64,000 bases of DNA from Rhodococcus tukisamuensis NBRC 100609 (GTDB taxonomy: Bacteria; Actinomycetota; Actinomycetes; Mycobacteriales; Mycobacteriaceae), in the NCBI RefSeq assembly GCF_001894985.1, contig NZ_BCXG01000018.1, positions 33,100 to 97,099 on the forward strand. The letters run 5' to 3'. The position numbers and the translations under genes are program-made. Shown here piece by piece: positions 46,109 to 55,444 of the stretch. Numbering within the stretch: the stretch's first letter is position 1; every line of letters starts with the position of its first letter. The notes beneath the pieces were generated by a model. That model was not told where the DNA came from, ran no database searches, and was given only the letters and a program-made list of their open reading frames with translations.

Positions 46109-47914
46109 GTGAGGCTCACCTCCGTGTCCGGGTCTCGTGCGGTGAGGGCGTGGGTCCTCGCGCTGCTGGCGATGCTGTTGGCGGTCGTCGCGGTCGGCTG
46201 CGGCCGGACCAGTACGCCGACGGACCTCTGCTCGCCGCCCGGCGTCGGTGCCGCCGCCGCGGCACCGACCAACCTCGACACCGCCGCCGCGTCGGCCGCC
46301 GAGGACCGCTACACCACGCCGACCACGAAGCCGCTGGACCAGATCGACGTGAACGCGCTCGGCCTGATCACCCCCGGCAAGATCAGCGTCGGCACCCTCT
46401 CCGACGCGCCGCCGAGCATCTGCGTCGACTCGTCGGGCACCTTCACCGGCTTCGACAACGAACTGCTGCGCGCCGTCGCCGACAAGCTGGGCCTGCAGGT
46501 CGAGTTCTCCGGCACCGAGTTCGCCGGGCTGCTCTCCCAGGTGGCGAACAACCGCTTCGACGTCGGCTCGTCCTCGATCACCACCACCGACGACCGACGC
46601 CGCACCGTCGGGTTCACCAACGGCTACGACTTCGGCTACTTCTCGCTGGTGACGCGCAACGACAGCCCGGTGAAGGGCTTCGCCGACCTCGACGCCGGCA
46701 CCAGGATCGGCGTCGTGCAGGGCACCGTGCAGGACGACTACGTCGTCAACACCCTGGGGCTCGACCCGGTGAAGTTCCCCGACTACAACACCGCGTACGC
46801 GAACCTGAAGTCCGGGCAGATCGACGCCTGGGTGGCGCCGTCGCAGCAGGCCGAGGGCGCCATCAAGCCCGGCGACCCGACGTCGATCGTGCAGAACACC
46901 TTCAGCCTCAACAACTACGTGGGCTGGGCGGTGAACAAGAACAACCAGGCGCTGGTCGACGCCCTCAACTCCGGCCTGGACGCCGTCATCGCCGACGGCA
47001 CCTGGTCGCGGCTCTACTCCGACTGGGTGCCGCGCCAACTTCCCGAGGGCTGGAAGCCGGGCAGCAAGGCCGCGCCCGAGCCACAGCTGCCCGACTTCGC
47101 GGCACTGGCGGCGGAGAAGGCGCCGGAGGGCAGCACCGAACAGGCCCAGCAGAAGTCGACGCTGGCCCAGCTGGGCGAGACCTTCTTCGACTGGGAGCTG
47201 TACCGGCGGGCGATCCCCGACCTGCTGACCACGGGACTGCCCAACACGGTGATCCTCGCGCTGACCTCCGGCGTGGTCGGCACCGTGCTCGGCATGCTGC
47301 TCGCCATCGCCGGCATCTCCCGGACCCGGTGGCTGCGCTGGCCGGCCCGCGTCTACACCGACGTCTTCCGCGGCCTGCCCGCGGTGGTCATCATCCTGAT
47401 CGTCGGGCTCGGAGTGGGGCCGGTGGTCAAGGGGCTGACCGGGAACAACCCGTACTGGCTCGGCGCCGCGGCGCTGTCCCTGCTCGCGGCCGCGTACATC
47501 GGCGAGATCTTCCGCTCCGGCATCCAGAGCGTGGAGCCGGGCCAGCTGGAGGCCGCCCGGGCCATCGGCTTCAGCCACCGGCGGGCGATGAACCTGGTGG
47601 TGATCCCGCAGGGCGTCCGCCGCGTCCTGCCGGCGCTGATGAACCAGTTCATCTCGCTGATCAAGGACTCCTCCCTCATCTACTTCCTCGGCCTGCTGGC
47701 CACCCAGCGCGAACTGTTCGCGGTGGGACGAGATCTCAACGCGCAGACCGGAAACCTGTCGCCGCTGGTGGCGGCCGGCCTGTTCTACCTGGCCCTGACG
47801 ATTCCGCTGACGCACCTGGTGAACTACATCGACAAGCGCCTGCGGACCGGCAAGGCCGACACTTCGGGCACGCTCGACCCGCTCGAGCAGGCCATCGTCG
47901 TGGAGAGGGGGTAG
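46109..47914 (+). CDS. Amino-acid ABC transporter, fused binding protein and permease (601 aa)
   Basis: The N-terminal half is a family 3 solute-binding domain (GKISVGTLSDAPPSICVDSSG...) after a signal peptide with lipobox-like VAVGC. The C-terminal half (from about 375) is a HisM/GlnP-type permease with five membrane segments and the coupling loop EPGQLEAARAIGFSHRRAMNLVVIP. Such fusions occur in glutamine and polar amino-acid importers (GlnPQ type). I chose the GTG at 46109; other in-frame GTGs a few codons further are possible. The ATPase gene follows after three bases. The substrate is probably a polar amino acid. Confidence 0.88.
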   Translation: MRLTSVSGSRAVRAWVLALLAMLLAVVAVGCGRTSTPTDLCSPPGVGAAAAAPTNLDTAAASAAEDRYTTPTTKPLDQIDVNALGLITPGKISVGTLSDAPPSICVDSSGTFTGFDNELLRAVADKLGLQVEFSGTEFAGLLSQVANNRFDVGSSSITTTDDRRRTVGFTNGYDFGYFSLVTRNDSPVKGFADLDAGTRIGVVQGTVQDDYVVNTLGLDPVKFPDYNTAYANLKSGQIDAWVAPSQQAEGAIKPGDPTSIVQNTFSLNNYVGWAVNKNNQALVDALNSGLDAVIADGTWSRLYSDWVPRQLPEGWKPGSKAAPEPQLPDFAALAAEKAPEGSTEQAQQKSTLAQLGETFFDWELYRRAIPDLLTTGLPNTVILALTSGVVGTVLGMLLAIAGISRTRWLRWPARVYTDVFRGLPAVVIILIVGLGVGPVVKGLTGNNPYWLGAAALSLLAAAYIGEIFRSGIQSVEPGQLEAARAIGFSHRRAMNLVVIPQGVRRVLPALMNQFISLIKDSSLIYFLGLLATQRELFAVGRDLNAQTGNLSPLVAAGLFYLALTIPLTHLVNYIDKRLRTGKADTSGTLDPLEQAIVVERG

Positions 47915-47917
47915 GCG

Positions 47918-48658
47918 ATGACCGCACCCGCGGCCTCCGGATCGCTCACCGGCACCGGGCTGCACCTGTCGTTCGGCAAGAACAAGGTGCTGCGCGGGGT
48001 GGACGTCCACGTCGACGCCGGCGGCACCACCTCGGTGATCGGGCCGTCCGGCTCCGGAAAGTCGACGCTGCTGCGGGTCCTCAACCGCCTGCACGAGCCC
48101 GACCAGGGCGACATCCTGCTCGACGGACGGTCGGTGCTCGGCGACAACCCGGACGCGCTGCGACAGCGAATCGGCATGGTGTTCCAGCACTTCAACCTCT
48201 TCCCGCACCGGACCGTGCTCGACAACGTCGCGCTCGGTCCGCGCAAACTCCGCGGGATGTCCAAGGAGGAGGCCCGCGCGGCCGCGGTCGAGCAGCTCGA
48301 ACTGGTCGGGCTGGCGCACAAGGCGCAGTCCCGGCCGGCCAACCTGTCCGGCGGGCAGCAGCAGCGGGTCGCGATCGCCCGGGCACTGGCGATGAAGCCG
48401 GAGATCATGTTCTTCGACGAGGCCACCTCCGCGCTGGACCCGGAACTGGTCAAGGGGGTCCTGGCGCTGATGGCCGACCTGGCCTCCAGCGGCATGTCGA
48501 TGATCGTGGTCACCCACGAGATGGGTTTCGCCCGTTCTGTTTCCGACACCGTGACGTTCATGGACCAGGGCGTGGTGGTGGAGACCGGTGAACCGGACGC
48601 ACTGTTCGACGACCCGCAGACCGACCGCCTGCAGGCGTTCCTGTCGCAGGTGCTCTGA
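47918..48658 (+). CDS. Amino-acid ABC transporter ATPase, GlnQ-like (246 aa)
   Basis: The partner ATPase of the fused permease. Walker [11 protein letters not shown]-loop [15 protein letters not shown], signature [16 protein letters not shown], Walker [15 protein letters not shown] and switch His VVTHEMGFA are those of the polar amino-acid (GlnQ/HisP) family. It starts three bases after the permease stop, so the two are clearly one operon. Confidence 0.92.
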   Translation: MTAPAASGSLTGTGLHLSFGKNKVLRGVDVHVDAGGTTSVIGPSGSGKSTLLRVLNRLHEPDQGDILLDGRSVLGDNPDALRQRIGMVFQHFNLFPHRTVLDNVALGPRKLRGMSKEEARAAAVEQLELVGLAHKAQSRPANLSGGQQQRVAIARALAMKPEIMFFDEATSALDPELVKGVLALMADLASSGMSMIVVTHEMGFARSVSDTVTFMDQGVVVETGEPDALFDDPQTDRLQAFLSQVL

Positions 48659-48783
48659 GGGCTGCGTGCGACGCCCCGGGGTTAGGGTGGCCTCGTTGTC
48701 CCGCTGTTTACTTTGCCTTCTCTTTGCCCTCGCTTGCGGCTTCTACGGTCACCGGAGTTGACCCTCCGACCGGGAAGTTCCAC

Positions 48784-50862
48784 GTGAAACTCAAGCCCCT
48801 CGCCCTGTTCGTCAGCCACGACGGAAAGTCGTCCCGGGCGTCGATCACCTGCCGGTACAAGTGCGGCGACGCCTGCTCGCACGCGGTGCCCAACACCTCA
48901 GGCGGCGAGTACTTCGGCGACATCGTGCGCACCGCGATGTCGCGGCGCGGCATGCTCAAGTCGGGTGCGGTCGCGGTGCTCGCGGTCGGTGCCGGCGGCG
49001 CGCTGACGGCCTGCGCCGACGACTCAGGCAGCGGCGTCGCCGACGCGGCCACGACGACGGCGGGCAGCGGCGGCGCGCCGACCGGCACCGCCTTCACCCC
49101 TGTCGCCCCGAACACCCAGGACGCCGTCGTGGTCCCGGCCGGCTACGAGCAGGCCGTCGTGATCCGCTGGGGCGACGCGGTACTGCCCGGCGCCCCAGCG
49201 TTCGACTTCGACAGGCAGAGCCCGCAGGCCCAGGAGATGCAGTTCGGCTTCAACAATGACTTCGCCGGGCTGCTTCCGGTCGACGGCCGGCCCCACACCT
49301 ACCTGCTGGTGGTCAACCACGAGTACACGACCGAGCCGTTCATGTTCAAGGCCTACGACCCGGAGAACCCCACCGTCGAGCAGTTCCAGACCGCCCTCGC
49401 CGCGCACGGCATGTCCGTGGTCCAGGTCAAGGGCGCAACCGGAACCGGTTCACTGACACCGGAGTTCGGACCGAACAACCGACGGATCACCGCGAACTCC
49501 GAGTTCCTGGTGACCGGGCCGGCCGCGGGCAGCGAGTACCTGATGACCTCGGCCGATCCCACCGGCACCCGGGTGGTCGGCACCCTCAACAACTGCTCCG
49601 GCGGGATCACCCCCTGGGGAACAGTGCTCTCCGGCGAGGAGAACTTCAACCAGTACTTCGCGAACGCCGAACTGGTCACCGACCCCACGGTCGCGGCCCG
49701 GCTGAAGCGGTACGGCGTCGAGGGCGGCGCCAGCGAGCGTAAGTGGGAGCGCTTCGATCGCCGCTTCGACCTCGCGCAGGAACCGAACGAGGTGAACCGC
49801 TTCGGCTACGTCGTCGAGGTCGACCCGTGGGACCCGACGTCCACCCCGATCAAGCACACCGCGATGGGCCGGTTCAAGCACGAGGCCGCGACCATCCACG
49901 TCACCGACGACGGGACCGTGGTGGCCTACAGCGGCGACGACGAGCGCTTCGACTACATGTACAAGTTCGTCTCCGCACGAAAGATGATGCAGGGCAACGG
50001 CCAGGCCAGCATGCGCCACAACCTGACCCTGCTCGACGCCGGCACCCTGTACGTCGCGCAGCTCAGCGGCGACGAGCCCGCTCAGGTCGACGGCTCCGGG
50101 ACGCTGCCCGCGGGTGGCCGGTTCGCGGGCACCGGTAAGTGGATCCCGTTGCTGCGCACCAACGTCGACGGGCGCGCCGAGTCGCTGGTGCCGGGCATGT
50201 CCGCCGCCGAGGTGGCGGTGTTCACCCGGCAGGCCGGGGACAAGGTCGGCGCCACCAAGATGGACCGACCCGAGGACTTCGAGCCCAACCCGAAGACCGG
50301 CAAGGTGTACGTGGCGCTGACCAACAACAGCAAGCGGGGAACCGAGGGCAAGGCCCCCGCCGACGCCCCGAACCCGCGCAACAACAACAAGAACGGTCAG
50401 GTCCTCGAGCTCGAGGACGACCACTCCGGCACCTCGTTCACCTGGAACCTGCTGTTGGTGTGTGGCGACCCGGCCGCCGCGGACACCTACTTCGGCGGCT
50501 TCGACAAGTCCCAGGTAAGCCCGATCTCGTGCCCGGACAACCTGGCCTTCGACCCCTACGGCAACCTGTGGATCTCCACCGACGGCAACGCCCTGAAGTC
50601 CAACGACGGCCTGTTCAGCGTCGTCCTCGACGGCGATCGCCGCGGCGAGACCAAGCAGTTCCTCACCGTGCCCAAGGGCGGCGAGACGTGCGGGCCGATC
50701 GTCGACGAGTCGCGCGTCGTGGTGTGTGTGCAGCACCCGGGCGAGCTGGACGGCGCGAGCGCCGACGCCCCGGCCTCGCACTGGCCGGACGGCGGCGACA
50801 GCCAGCCGCGGCCCTCGGTGGTGGCGGTGTGGAAGTCCGGCGGCGGCCGGATCGGCACGTAG
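48784..50862 (+). CDS. PhoX-family secreted phosphatase (692 aa)
   Basis: A DUF839/PhoX alkaline phosphatase, a calcium/iron-dependent periplasmic or exported enzyme that releases phosphate from organic esters. A conserved leader (LKPLALFVSHDGKSSRASITC) precedes a Tat-type signal (SRRGMLKSGAVAVLAVGAGG, then ALTAC). The catalytic domain includes LLVVNHEYTTE, NNCSGGITPWGTVLSGEENFN, MGRFKHEAATIHV and DNLAFDPYGNLWISTDGN. The start is the GTG at 48784 with GGGAAG nearby; an upstream TTG at 48724 is less likely. No Pho box was seen. Confidence 0.87.
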   Translation: MKLKPLALFVSHDGKSSRASITCRYKCGDACSHAVPNTSGGEYFGDIVRTAMSRRGMLKSGAVAVLAVGAGGALTACADDSGSGVADAATTTAGSGGAPTGTAFTPVAPNTQDAVVVPAGYEQAVVIRWGDAVLPGAPAFDFDRQSPQAQEMQFGFNNDFAGLLPVDGRPHTYLLVVNHEYTTEPFMFKAYDPENPTVEQFQTALAAHGMSVVQVKGATGTGSLTPEFGPNNRRITANSEFLVTGPAAGSEYLMTSADPTGTRVVGTLNNCSGGITPWGTVLSGEENFNQYFANAELVTDPTVAARLKRYGVEGGASERKWERFDRRFDLAQEPNEVNRFGYVVEVDPWDPTSTPIKHTAMGRFKHEAATIHVTDDGTVVAYSGDDERFDYMYKFVSARKMMQGNGQASMRHNLTLLDAGTLYVAQLSGDEPAQVDGSGTLPAGGRFAGTGKWIPLLRTNVDGRAESLVPGMSAAEVAVFTRQAGDKVGATKMDRPEDFEPNPKTGKVYVALTNNSKRGTEGKAPADAPNPRNNNKNGQVLELEDDHSGTSFTWNLLLVCGDPAAADTYFGGFDKSQVSPISCPDNLAFDPYGNLWISTDGNALKSNDGLFSVVLDGDRRGETKQFLTVPKGGETCGPIVDESRVVVCVQHPGELDGASADAPASHWPDGGDSQPRPSVVAVWKSGGGRIGT

Positions 50863-50872
50863 CAGCGCCCAC

Positions 50873-52159
50873 CTAGAGCTGTTGCCGCAGTAGGTCGGCC
50901 GCAGCGGTGATCGCGGTCCGGTCGGCCGGCTGGACGATGTCCCGAGTCGCATCGTCGACGATCAGCCGGAGCTGGCCCGCGATCGCCACGCGGCGGTCGG
51001 CCTCTGCCGTCACCACCGCACAGTCACGCAGGAGCCGGATGAGCGCGAGCGCCACGGTGGGCTCGCGCGAGCCGTAACGACGGATCTGGGCACACGCCAG
51101 GTCGAGGTAGTCTGCGAAGTCGTAGGCCGGCACCGTCACCGACCCGCCGGTGGTGGCCAGCACCAGGGGTCCGAGGTCGCGGCGGGCGAGAATCGACATC
51201 ACCGCGGTGAGGTGGTCAACCGCCTGCACCGCGGTGTACGGATCGTTGATGGCCGGGGACAACGCTTTCGACGCGACGTCAACGAGCTGCCGTAGGCCGA
51301 AGGCCGCGTCCTGCTCAAGGGTCCGTTCGAAGCCGATCCGCACGGCCTGCTCGACGGCCGGGCCGACCTCGGCGGCGTCCACCACCCGGCCGGAGTTGCT
51401 CCACACCCATGCCAGCGGGGTGCTCACCGCCGCGACGTGATCGCCGGCCCGCACCGCGATTCGCACACTCACGTCGTGCAGCTCCGCGCCGGCCACCACG
51501 GCGTCGGCGTGCACGGCCTGGACGTAGCCCGTCAACGCCGAGGACACCACGACAGCCGTCGACAACACCCGCGGCGGCTGCGCCGACCCGGCGGAGTCCA
51601 GCAGTCCGTGCCGCACCACCTCACTCGTCTCGCGCTCCACCTTCCGCATGATCTCGTCGACCTGCATCGAGTGGGACAGGTGGTGCACCTCGTAGACGAG
51701 CGCGCCGAGACTGAGGAACAGCAGGGCGATCGCCCAGGTGACGGCGAGCCGCGGATAGTCGGAGGTACGGCCGCCCGCCGAGACGCCCACGGTGTACAGC
51801 CCGGCCATGCTGTACGCGAAGGTTGCGACGAAAACGCTGAGCACCAACTGGTTCGACCGGTCGCGGAGGAAATTCCGCAGGATCCGTGGCGAGAACTGGG
51901 TCGACGAGAGTTGCAGCGCCACCACGGTCAACCCCAGCACCAGGGCGATGACGGTGATCATCGTGCCGGCGGTGCCGATCAGCAGGGTGCGGGCGTCGTC
52001 GGGGGTGCCCTGGAAGGCGAGCCGGTACAGCCAGGTGTCCGGAGCGGGGTTCACACTCGACAGCAGCGACCCGAGCAGCAACGCGATCACCACGGCGATC
52101 GCGGGCAGGACCCACAGTGCGCCGCGCAGGTACTCCCAGGCGGCCTCGCGCCTCAGCAC
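50873..52159 (-). CDS. DUF2254 family membrane protein (428 aa)
   Basis: Four membrane segments in the first 190 residues (VLPAIAVVIALLLGSLLSSV, GTMITVIALVLGLTVVALQL, VLSVFVATFAYSMAGLY and an AVTWAIALLFLSLGALVYEV helix) are followed by a soluble C-terminal domain with RTLEQDAAFGLRQLVDVASKALSPAINDP, the family hallmark. The function is unknown. I took the GTG at 52159 as the start; no ideal ribosome-binding site is present and the frame is open further upstream. Its stop is 10 bases from the convergent phoX stop. Confidence 0.8.
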   Translation of the reverse strand: MLRREAAWEYLRGALWVLPAIAVVIALLLGSLLSSVNPAPDTWLYRLAFQGTPDDARTLLIGTAGTMITVIALVLGLTVVALQLSSTQFSPRILRNFLRDRSNQLVLSVFVATFAYSMAGLYTVGVSAGGRTSDYPRLAVTWAIALLFLSLGALVYEVHHLSHSMQVDEIMRKVERETSEVVRHGLLDSAGSAQPPRVLSTAVVVSSALTGYVQAVHADAVVAGAELHDVSVRIAVRAGDHVAAVSTPLAWVWSNSGRVVDAAEVGPAVEQAVRIGFERTLEQDAAFGLRQLVDVASKALSPAINDPYTAVQAVDHLTAVMSILARRDLGPLVLATTGGSVTVPAYDFADYLDLACAQIRRYGSREPTVALALIRLLRDCAVVTAEADRRVAIAGQLRLIVDDATRDIVQPADRTAITAAADLLRQQL

Positions 52160-52281
52160 CCTCCGAATCGTACGCCGCGGGTGCGGGCGGATCGGCGCCT
52201 GAAATCCGCGGTCCGGGTCCTGACGTCCGGCTCCGTCCGCACCCGGGGCGTCACGGTCCGGGATCGGGCAAGATCGTCCGC

Positions 52282-52464
52282 ATGAACGACGCGCGCTCGG
52301 CCCCGTCCACCCGTCGGCCGGGGCGGCTGCTGATCGCCGCGGTCGCCGCGGGGCTCGTCGCCCTCGGCCTGCGCCGGGCACTTACCCGGTTCCGGACCGA
52401 CGAGGCGCTCAGCCGCGCCGAGTGGGTCGCCGACGGCGTCGGGCCGGACGACCTGGCCGGCTGA
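52282..52464 (+). CDS. Small single-TM protein of unknown function (60 aa)
   Basis: A basic N-terminus (MNDARSAPSTRRPGR) is followed by one hydrophobic helix (LLIAAVAAGLVALGL) and an amphipathic, acidic C-terminus (RFRTDEALSRAEWVADGVG). There is no ribosome-binding site. It ends four bases from the convergent lysozyme gene. It is plausible as a membrane-anchored small protein, and no family is recognised. Confidence 0.45.
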   Translation: MNDARSAPSTRRPGRLLIAAVAAGLVALGLRRALTRFRTDEALSRAEWVADGVGPDDLAG

Positions 52465-52468
52465 CCGG

Positions 52469-53218
52469 TCAGCTGCTCCCGAACAGGCTGTTCGAGTACA
52501 ACCCGATGGGGCCCATCGAGCCGCTGTAGAAATTGAGGTCGACGTTCCCGTTGACCCCGGCGATCCGGCCGGTGCTGGTGTACTGCCAGAACGCCCAGTT
52601 GCGCCAGCCGCCGGGCAGCGGGCCGGGTGCGTTCTGGCCGTTGTAGTCGGCGATCCACAGCGGGTAGTTGGCGAACTCGGCGGTGTTCGCCATCGCCGTG
52701 CGCCAGAAGTGGGGGTACGTGTAGATGATCGGCTGACGCCCGGTGATCGCCTGGACCGTGTTCAGGTAGCGGTGCGTCCAGTCGATGACCGCGGCGGGCG
52801 GCAGGCCCTTGGCGTCCTCGAGGTCCAGCACCGGCGGCAGCCCGCCCGGGCCGTTGACGGCGACCGCCGTCGTCGCGAAGTAGGACGCCTGCGCCTCGGG
52901 GGAGAGCCGCACGTCGGCGTAGTGGTAGGCGCCCCGGGCGATGCCGGCCGCCCGCATGCCCAGGGCGTCCTGCACGAAGTACGGGTTGATGTAACCGAGG
53001 CCCTCGGTGGCCTTCACCATCGCGAACTCGTGGCCCGCCCCGCGGACCGCGAACCAGTCGATCCCGGACCCGCCCGGGTGCTGCCACGACGCCACGTCGG
53101 GGCCGTTCACCGGGTTCGCGTTGACCACACCGGGCGCCGCGAACGCCATCACACCGGCGAGCAGCACCGGCGCCAGACGGGCCACGGTTCGGACACGAGC
53201 TCGGCTCTTCGGTGTCAT
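52469..53218 (-). CDS. GH25-family lysozyme, secreted (249 aa)
   Basis: A muramidase that cleaves peptidoglycan between MurNAc and GlcNAc. A Sec signal peptide (LAPVLLAGVMAFAAPGVVNA) is followed by the GH25 barrel: NGPDVASWQHPGG (catalytic-site Asp), FAMVKATEGLGYINPYF, GAYHYADV, LPPVLDLEDAKGL (DxE pair) and AFWQYTSTGRIAGVNGNVDLN. Likely exported for wall turnover or against competitors. Short C-terminal tail, no binding modules. Confidence 0.93.
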   Translation of the reverse strand: MTPKSRARVRTVARLAPVLLAGVMAFAAPGVVNANPVNGPDVASWQHPGGSGIDWFAVRGAGHEFAMVKATEGLGYINPYFVQDALGMRAAGIARGAYHYADVRLSPEAQASYFATTAVAVNGPGGLPPVLDLEDAKGLPPAAVIDWTHRYLNTVQAITGRQPIIYTYPHFWRTAMANTAEFANYPLWIADYNGQNAPGPLPGGWRNWAFWQYTSTGRIAGVNGNVDLNFYSGSMGPIGLYSNSLFGSS

Positions 53219-53294
53219 GATCCGAGACTAAACCGTGACGTGACGTTCGGCACGGTATCGGGCGGACCCGTTCCGGGTCCCGACACGAACCCGG

Positions 53295-54632
53295 TCAGCC
53301 CAGCCAGTCCAGGACCGCCGCGGCCGTCCACGACTGCTGCATGCTGCCGAGCGGTTCGCCGGTGAAGGGTTCGTAGTACTCGGCGAAGCTGCCGTCGCTG
53401 GCCTGCCGCAGCCCCTCCGCGCGCAGGTGCCGGGACCGCTCGGCCCAGCCCCGACGGGCGAAGGCCCAGGAGAACAGCCACGTCATCACCGGCCATACCG
53501 GGCCGCGCCAGTACTCCCGGGACCGGAAGTCGCCGGAGACCGGCGACGTCGACGGCGGCACCGCGAACCGCAGGTCCGGGTGTCCCGAGAACCGCGGGCC
53601 CTCGAAGGTCCGCAGCAGCGCACGTTCCGCGTCGCGGCCGAGCCCACCGCACAGCAGCGGCGCGAACATCGCCAGGGTCTCGGTGCCGATCCAGCGCCCG
53701 GTCCGGAGGTCGTGGTCGCGCGCGGCGCCGGTGCGCGGGTCCGTGGTCGCCACCACGCCGTTACGAAACCGTGCCGACCACTCGTGCAGGTCTCGGACGT
53801 CGGACTTCGGCGCCGCGTGCTCCTCGCCGATGGTGGCCAGGACGTCGCAAGCCAGGGAGAACACGGCGCTGACGAACACGTCCTCGACGGCGAAGCTCAT
53901 TGCCGACACCAGCCCGGCGTCGTCGTAGCGGGCCTGCTTCATCTCCTCGAGCAGCCACAGGTAGCGGTCGTACTCGGCGTTGCTGGGCCGCTGCGACGGG
54001 TCCGCGACCACGTCGGTGTCCGCCCGGCGGTAGGGCGGGACAGGTCCGGGCACCACGTTCGAGTAGGCGGCGTCCCACCGCGGCGAGTTGTCCATCCCGG
54101 ACTCCCACCCGTGGTAGAGCGTGATCCGGCCGACGCCCGTCGGGTCACGGGACTCGGCCAGCCAACGGTGCCAGCGCACCAGGTCGGTCCAGCGACGGTC
54201 CAGGAACTCCTCGGCCACCGCCCGGGTGCTGCGGCCGTGCCTGCGCGAGTGGTCGAGGATCCGCTGCACCGCGATCGCGTGCACGGGCGGCTGGGTGATC
54301 CCCGAGGTCCGCACGCCCGGCGGCGCCGCGGAGGCGAGGTCGGTGCAGGCCCAACGGTCGGGGCCGGGGAAGTAGCCGTCGACGCCCTCGGCGAAGACGA
54401 TGTGCGGGATCATCCCGTTGCGCCACTGCGCCGAGAGCAGCGTGTCGAGTTCGACGACGGCGCGTTCCACACTGAGCGGGGCCAGCCCGACCGCGACGAA
54501 GGCGGCGTCCCAGCTCCACATGTGCGGGTACAGCCGCGGCGCGGCGCTGGTCATCGTCCCGAGGTCATTGCCGCGCAGCAGGTAGGCGGCCCGGGCCGAG
54601 AGTTGGGTCGGGGTGAATCCGGGGTCGGCCAT
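53295..54632 (-). CDS. Glucosylglycerate hydrolase-like GH63 enzyme (445 aa)
   Basis: An (alpha/alpha)6-barrel glycosidase. Segments YPHMWSWDAAFVAVGLAPL, HGWESGMDNSPRWD (catalytic Asp region), SAMSFAVEDVFVSA and REYWRGPVWPVMTWLFSWAF, plus SFAEYYEPFTGEPLG (catalytic Glu region), closely follow the mycobacterial glucosylglycerate/mannosylglycerate hydrolases. That enzyme mobilises glucosylglycerate when nitrogen becomes available. The start is the ATG at 54632; a GTG seven codons upstream is possible. Function by family analogy. Confidence 0.8.
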   Translation of the reverse strand: MADPGFTPTQLSARAAYLLRGNDLGTMTSAAPRLYPHMWSWDAAFVAVGLAPLSVERAVVELDTLLSAQWRNGMIPHIVFAEGVDGYFPGPDRWACTDLASAAPPGVRTSGITQPPVHAIAVQRILDHSRRHGRSTRAVAEEFLDRRWTDLVRWHRWLAESRDPTGVGRITLYHGWESGMDNSPRWDAAYSNVVPGPVPPYRRADTDVVADPSQRPSNAEYDRYLWLLEEMKQARYDDAGLVSAMSFAVEDVFVSAVFSLACDVLATIGEEHAAPKSDVRDLHEWSARFRNGVVATTDPRTGAARDHDLRTGRWIGTETLAMFAPLLCGGLGRDAERALLRTFEGPRFSGHPDLRFAVPPSTSPVSGDFRSREYWRGPVWPVMTWLFSWAFARRGWAERSRHLRAEGLRQASDGSFAEYYEPFTGEPLGSMQQSWTAAAVLDWLG

Positions 54633-54733
54633 CCACCCAGTCTGCGACCACACACGAAAGTTCGCCCGCCGGACGCGCTGCCGGGCGGGCCTGTCGGGGT
54701 CCGGCTCCTGTCACCCGCCGGACATGACCGGGG

Positions 54734-55060
54734 TCAGCCTGCGCGACGCAGCTCGTCGGTGCTGCGGAACACCAGCCGGCCGTTGTCGAGTTGGATGGCC
54801 CACCGACGGGCCAGCGCCCAGTCCCGCCCGTAGTCGGCTCCCTCGACCAGAGTGGCCGCGAAGTCGTCGACGATGACGCCGGGCTCGTCCTTGGACGCCT
54901 TCCCGCTCGGACCGGGATCCGCGCTGGTCAGCACCTTGTCTCCGACCGCGAGGGCCGGCTCCGGCTTGCCTGCGGCAGTCTTCGGGGCGCCGCCCTTGCC
55001 GGTGTCCGTCGTGCCCTCTGATTTGGCCCTCGAGGCCTTGCTTCCGTTGTCGGTCTTCAT
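54734..55060 (-). CDS. Conserved hypothetical protein with Lys/Gly-rich tail (108 aa)
   Basis: A charged, low-complexity N-terminus (KTDNGSKASRAKSEGTTDTGKGG) is followed by a compact C-terminal domain of about 65 residues (ALAVGDKVLTSADPG... PGVIVDDFAATLVEG... ARRWAIQLDNGRLVFRSTDELR) that resembles small beta-barrel domains. It has no cysteine and no membrane segment. I chose the second ATG, with GGAAG ten bases upstream, over one eight codons earlier. Function unknown. Confidence 0.6.
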   Translation of the reverse strand: MKTDNGSKASRAKSEGTTDTGKGGAPKTAAGKPEPALAVGDKVLTSADPGPSGKASKDEPGVIVDDFAATLVEGADYGRDWALARRWAIQLDNGRLVFRSTDELRRAG

Positions 55061-55444
55061 GCTCGCGACACTTCCTTCCTTCATAGGCCGTTCCGGGCGG
55101 AAGGTTGGTCGCCGGCCGCTCGGAACGTCGAGATGGCACGAGATGCGTAACTAGAATGTAGCCGACGATGCTGATGTCGGCCGATCTCGGCGGTCGCCCC
55201 CTCTCCGGTCCGCCCCGCACTCGCGCGGGCCCCAGATGTCGGTCAATGCCGCTCCCGGCGCTGGCCACGGCCACGCCCAGGCGCGTCGGAGAATGCAGTC
55301 ATTTGTGATGCACATCTCACCGCACGGTCCAGTGTATGGACATCCCGCGCCCGCACGCAGTCGATCGACCGGTCGACTCGCCGAGACGGCACCGCGCTCG
55401 CGGACACCCTGCGGATGTCGGTGGGTCTGCTTATCGTCAGGAGA
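55061..55444. other. Divergent intergenic region before DrrAB-like exporter
   Basis: About 385 bases with no gene. Short palindromes (for example CGACCGGTCG inside GTCGATCGACCGGTCGAC near 55363-55380) could bind a repressor. A TATCGT hexamer at 55432-55437 precedes the exporter ATG by seven bases and is the likely -10 element. Confidence 0.5.

Noticed and set aside
45662..48517. 951-codon minus-strand frame across the amino-acid transporter genes
   Set aside because: It is the antisense shadow of three clear plus-strand genes; the translation is His/Arg/Gly-rich low complexity.
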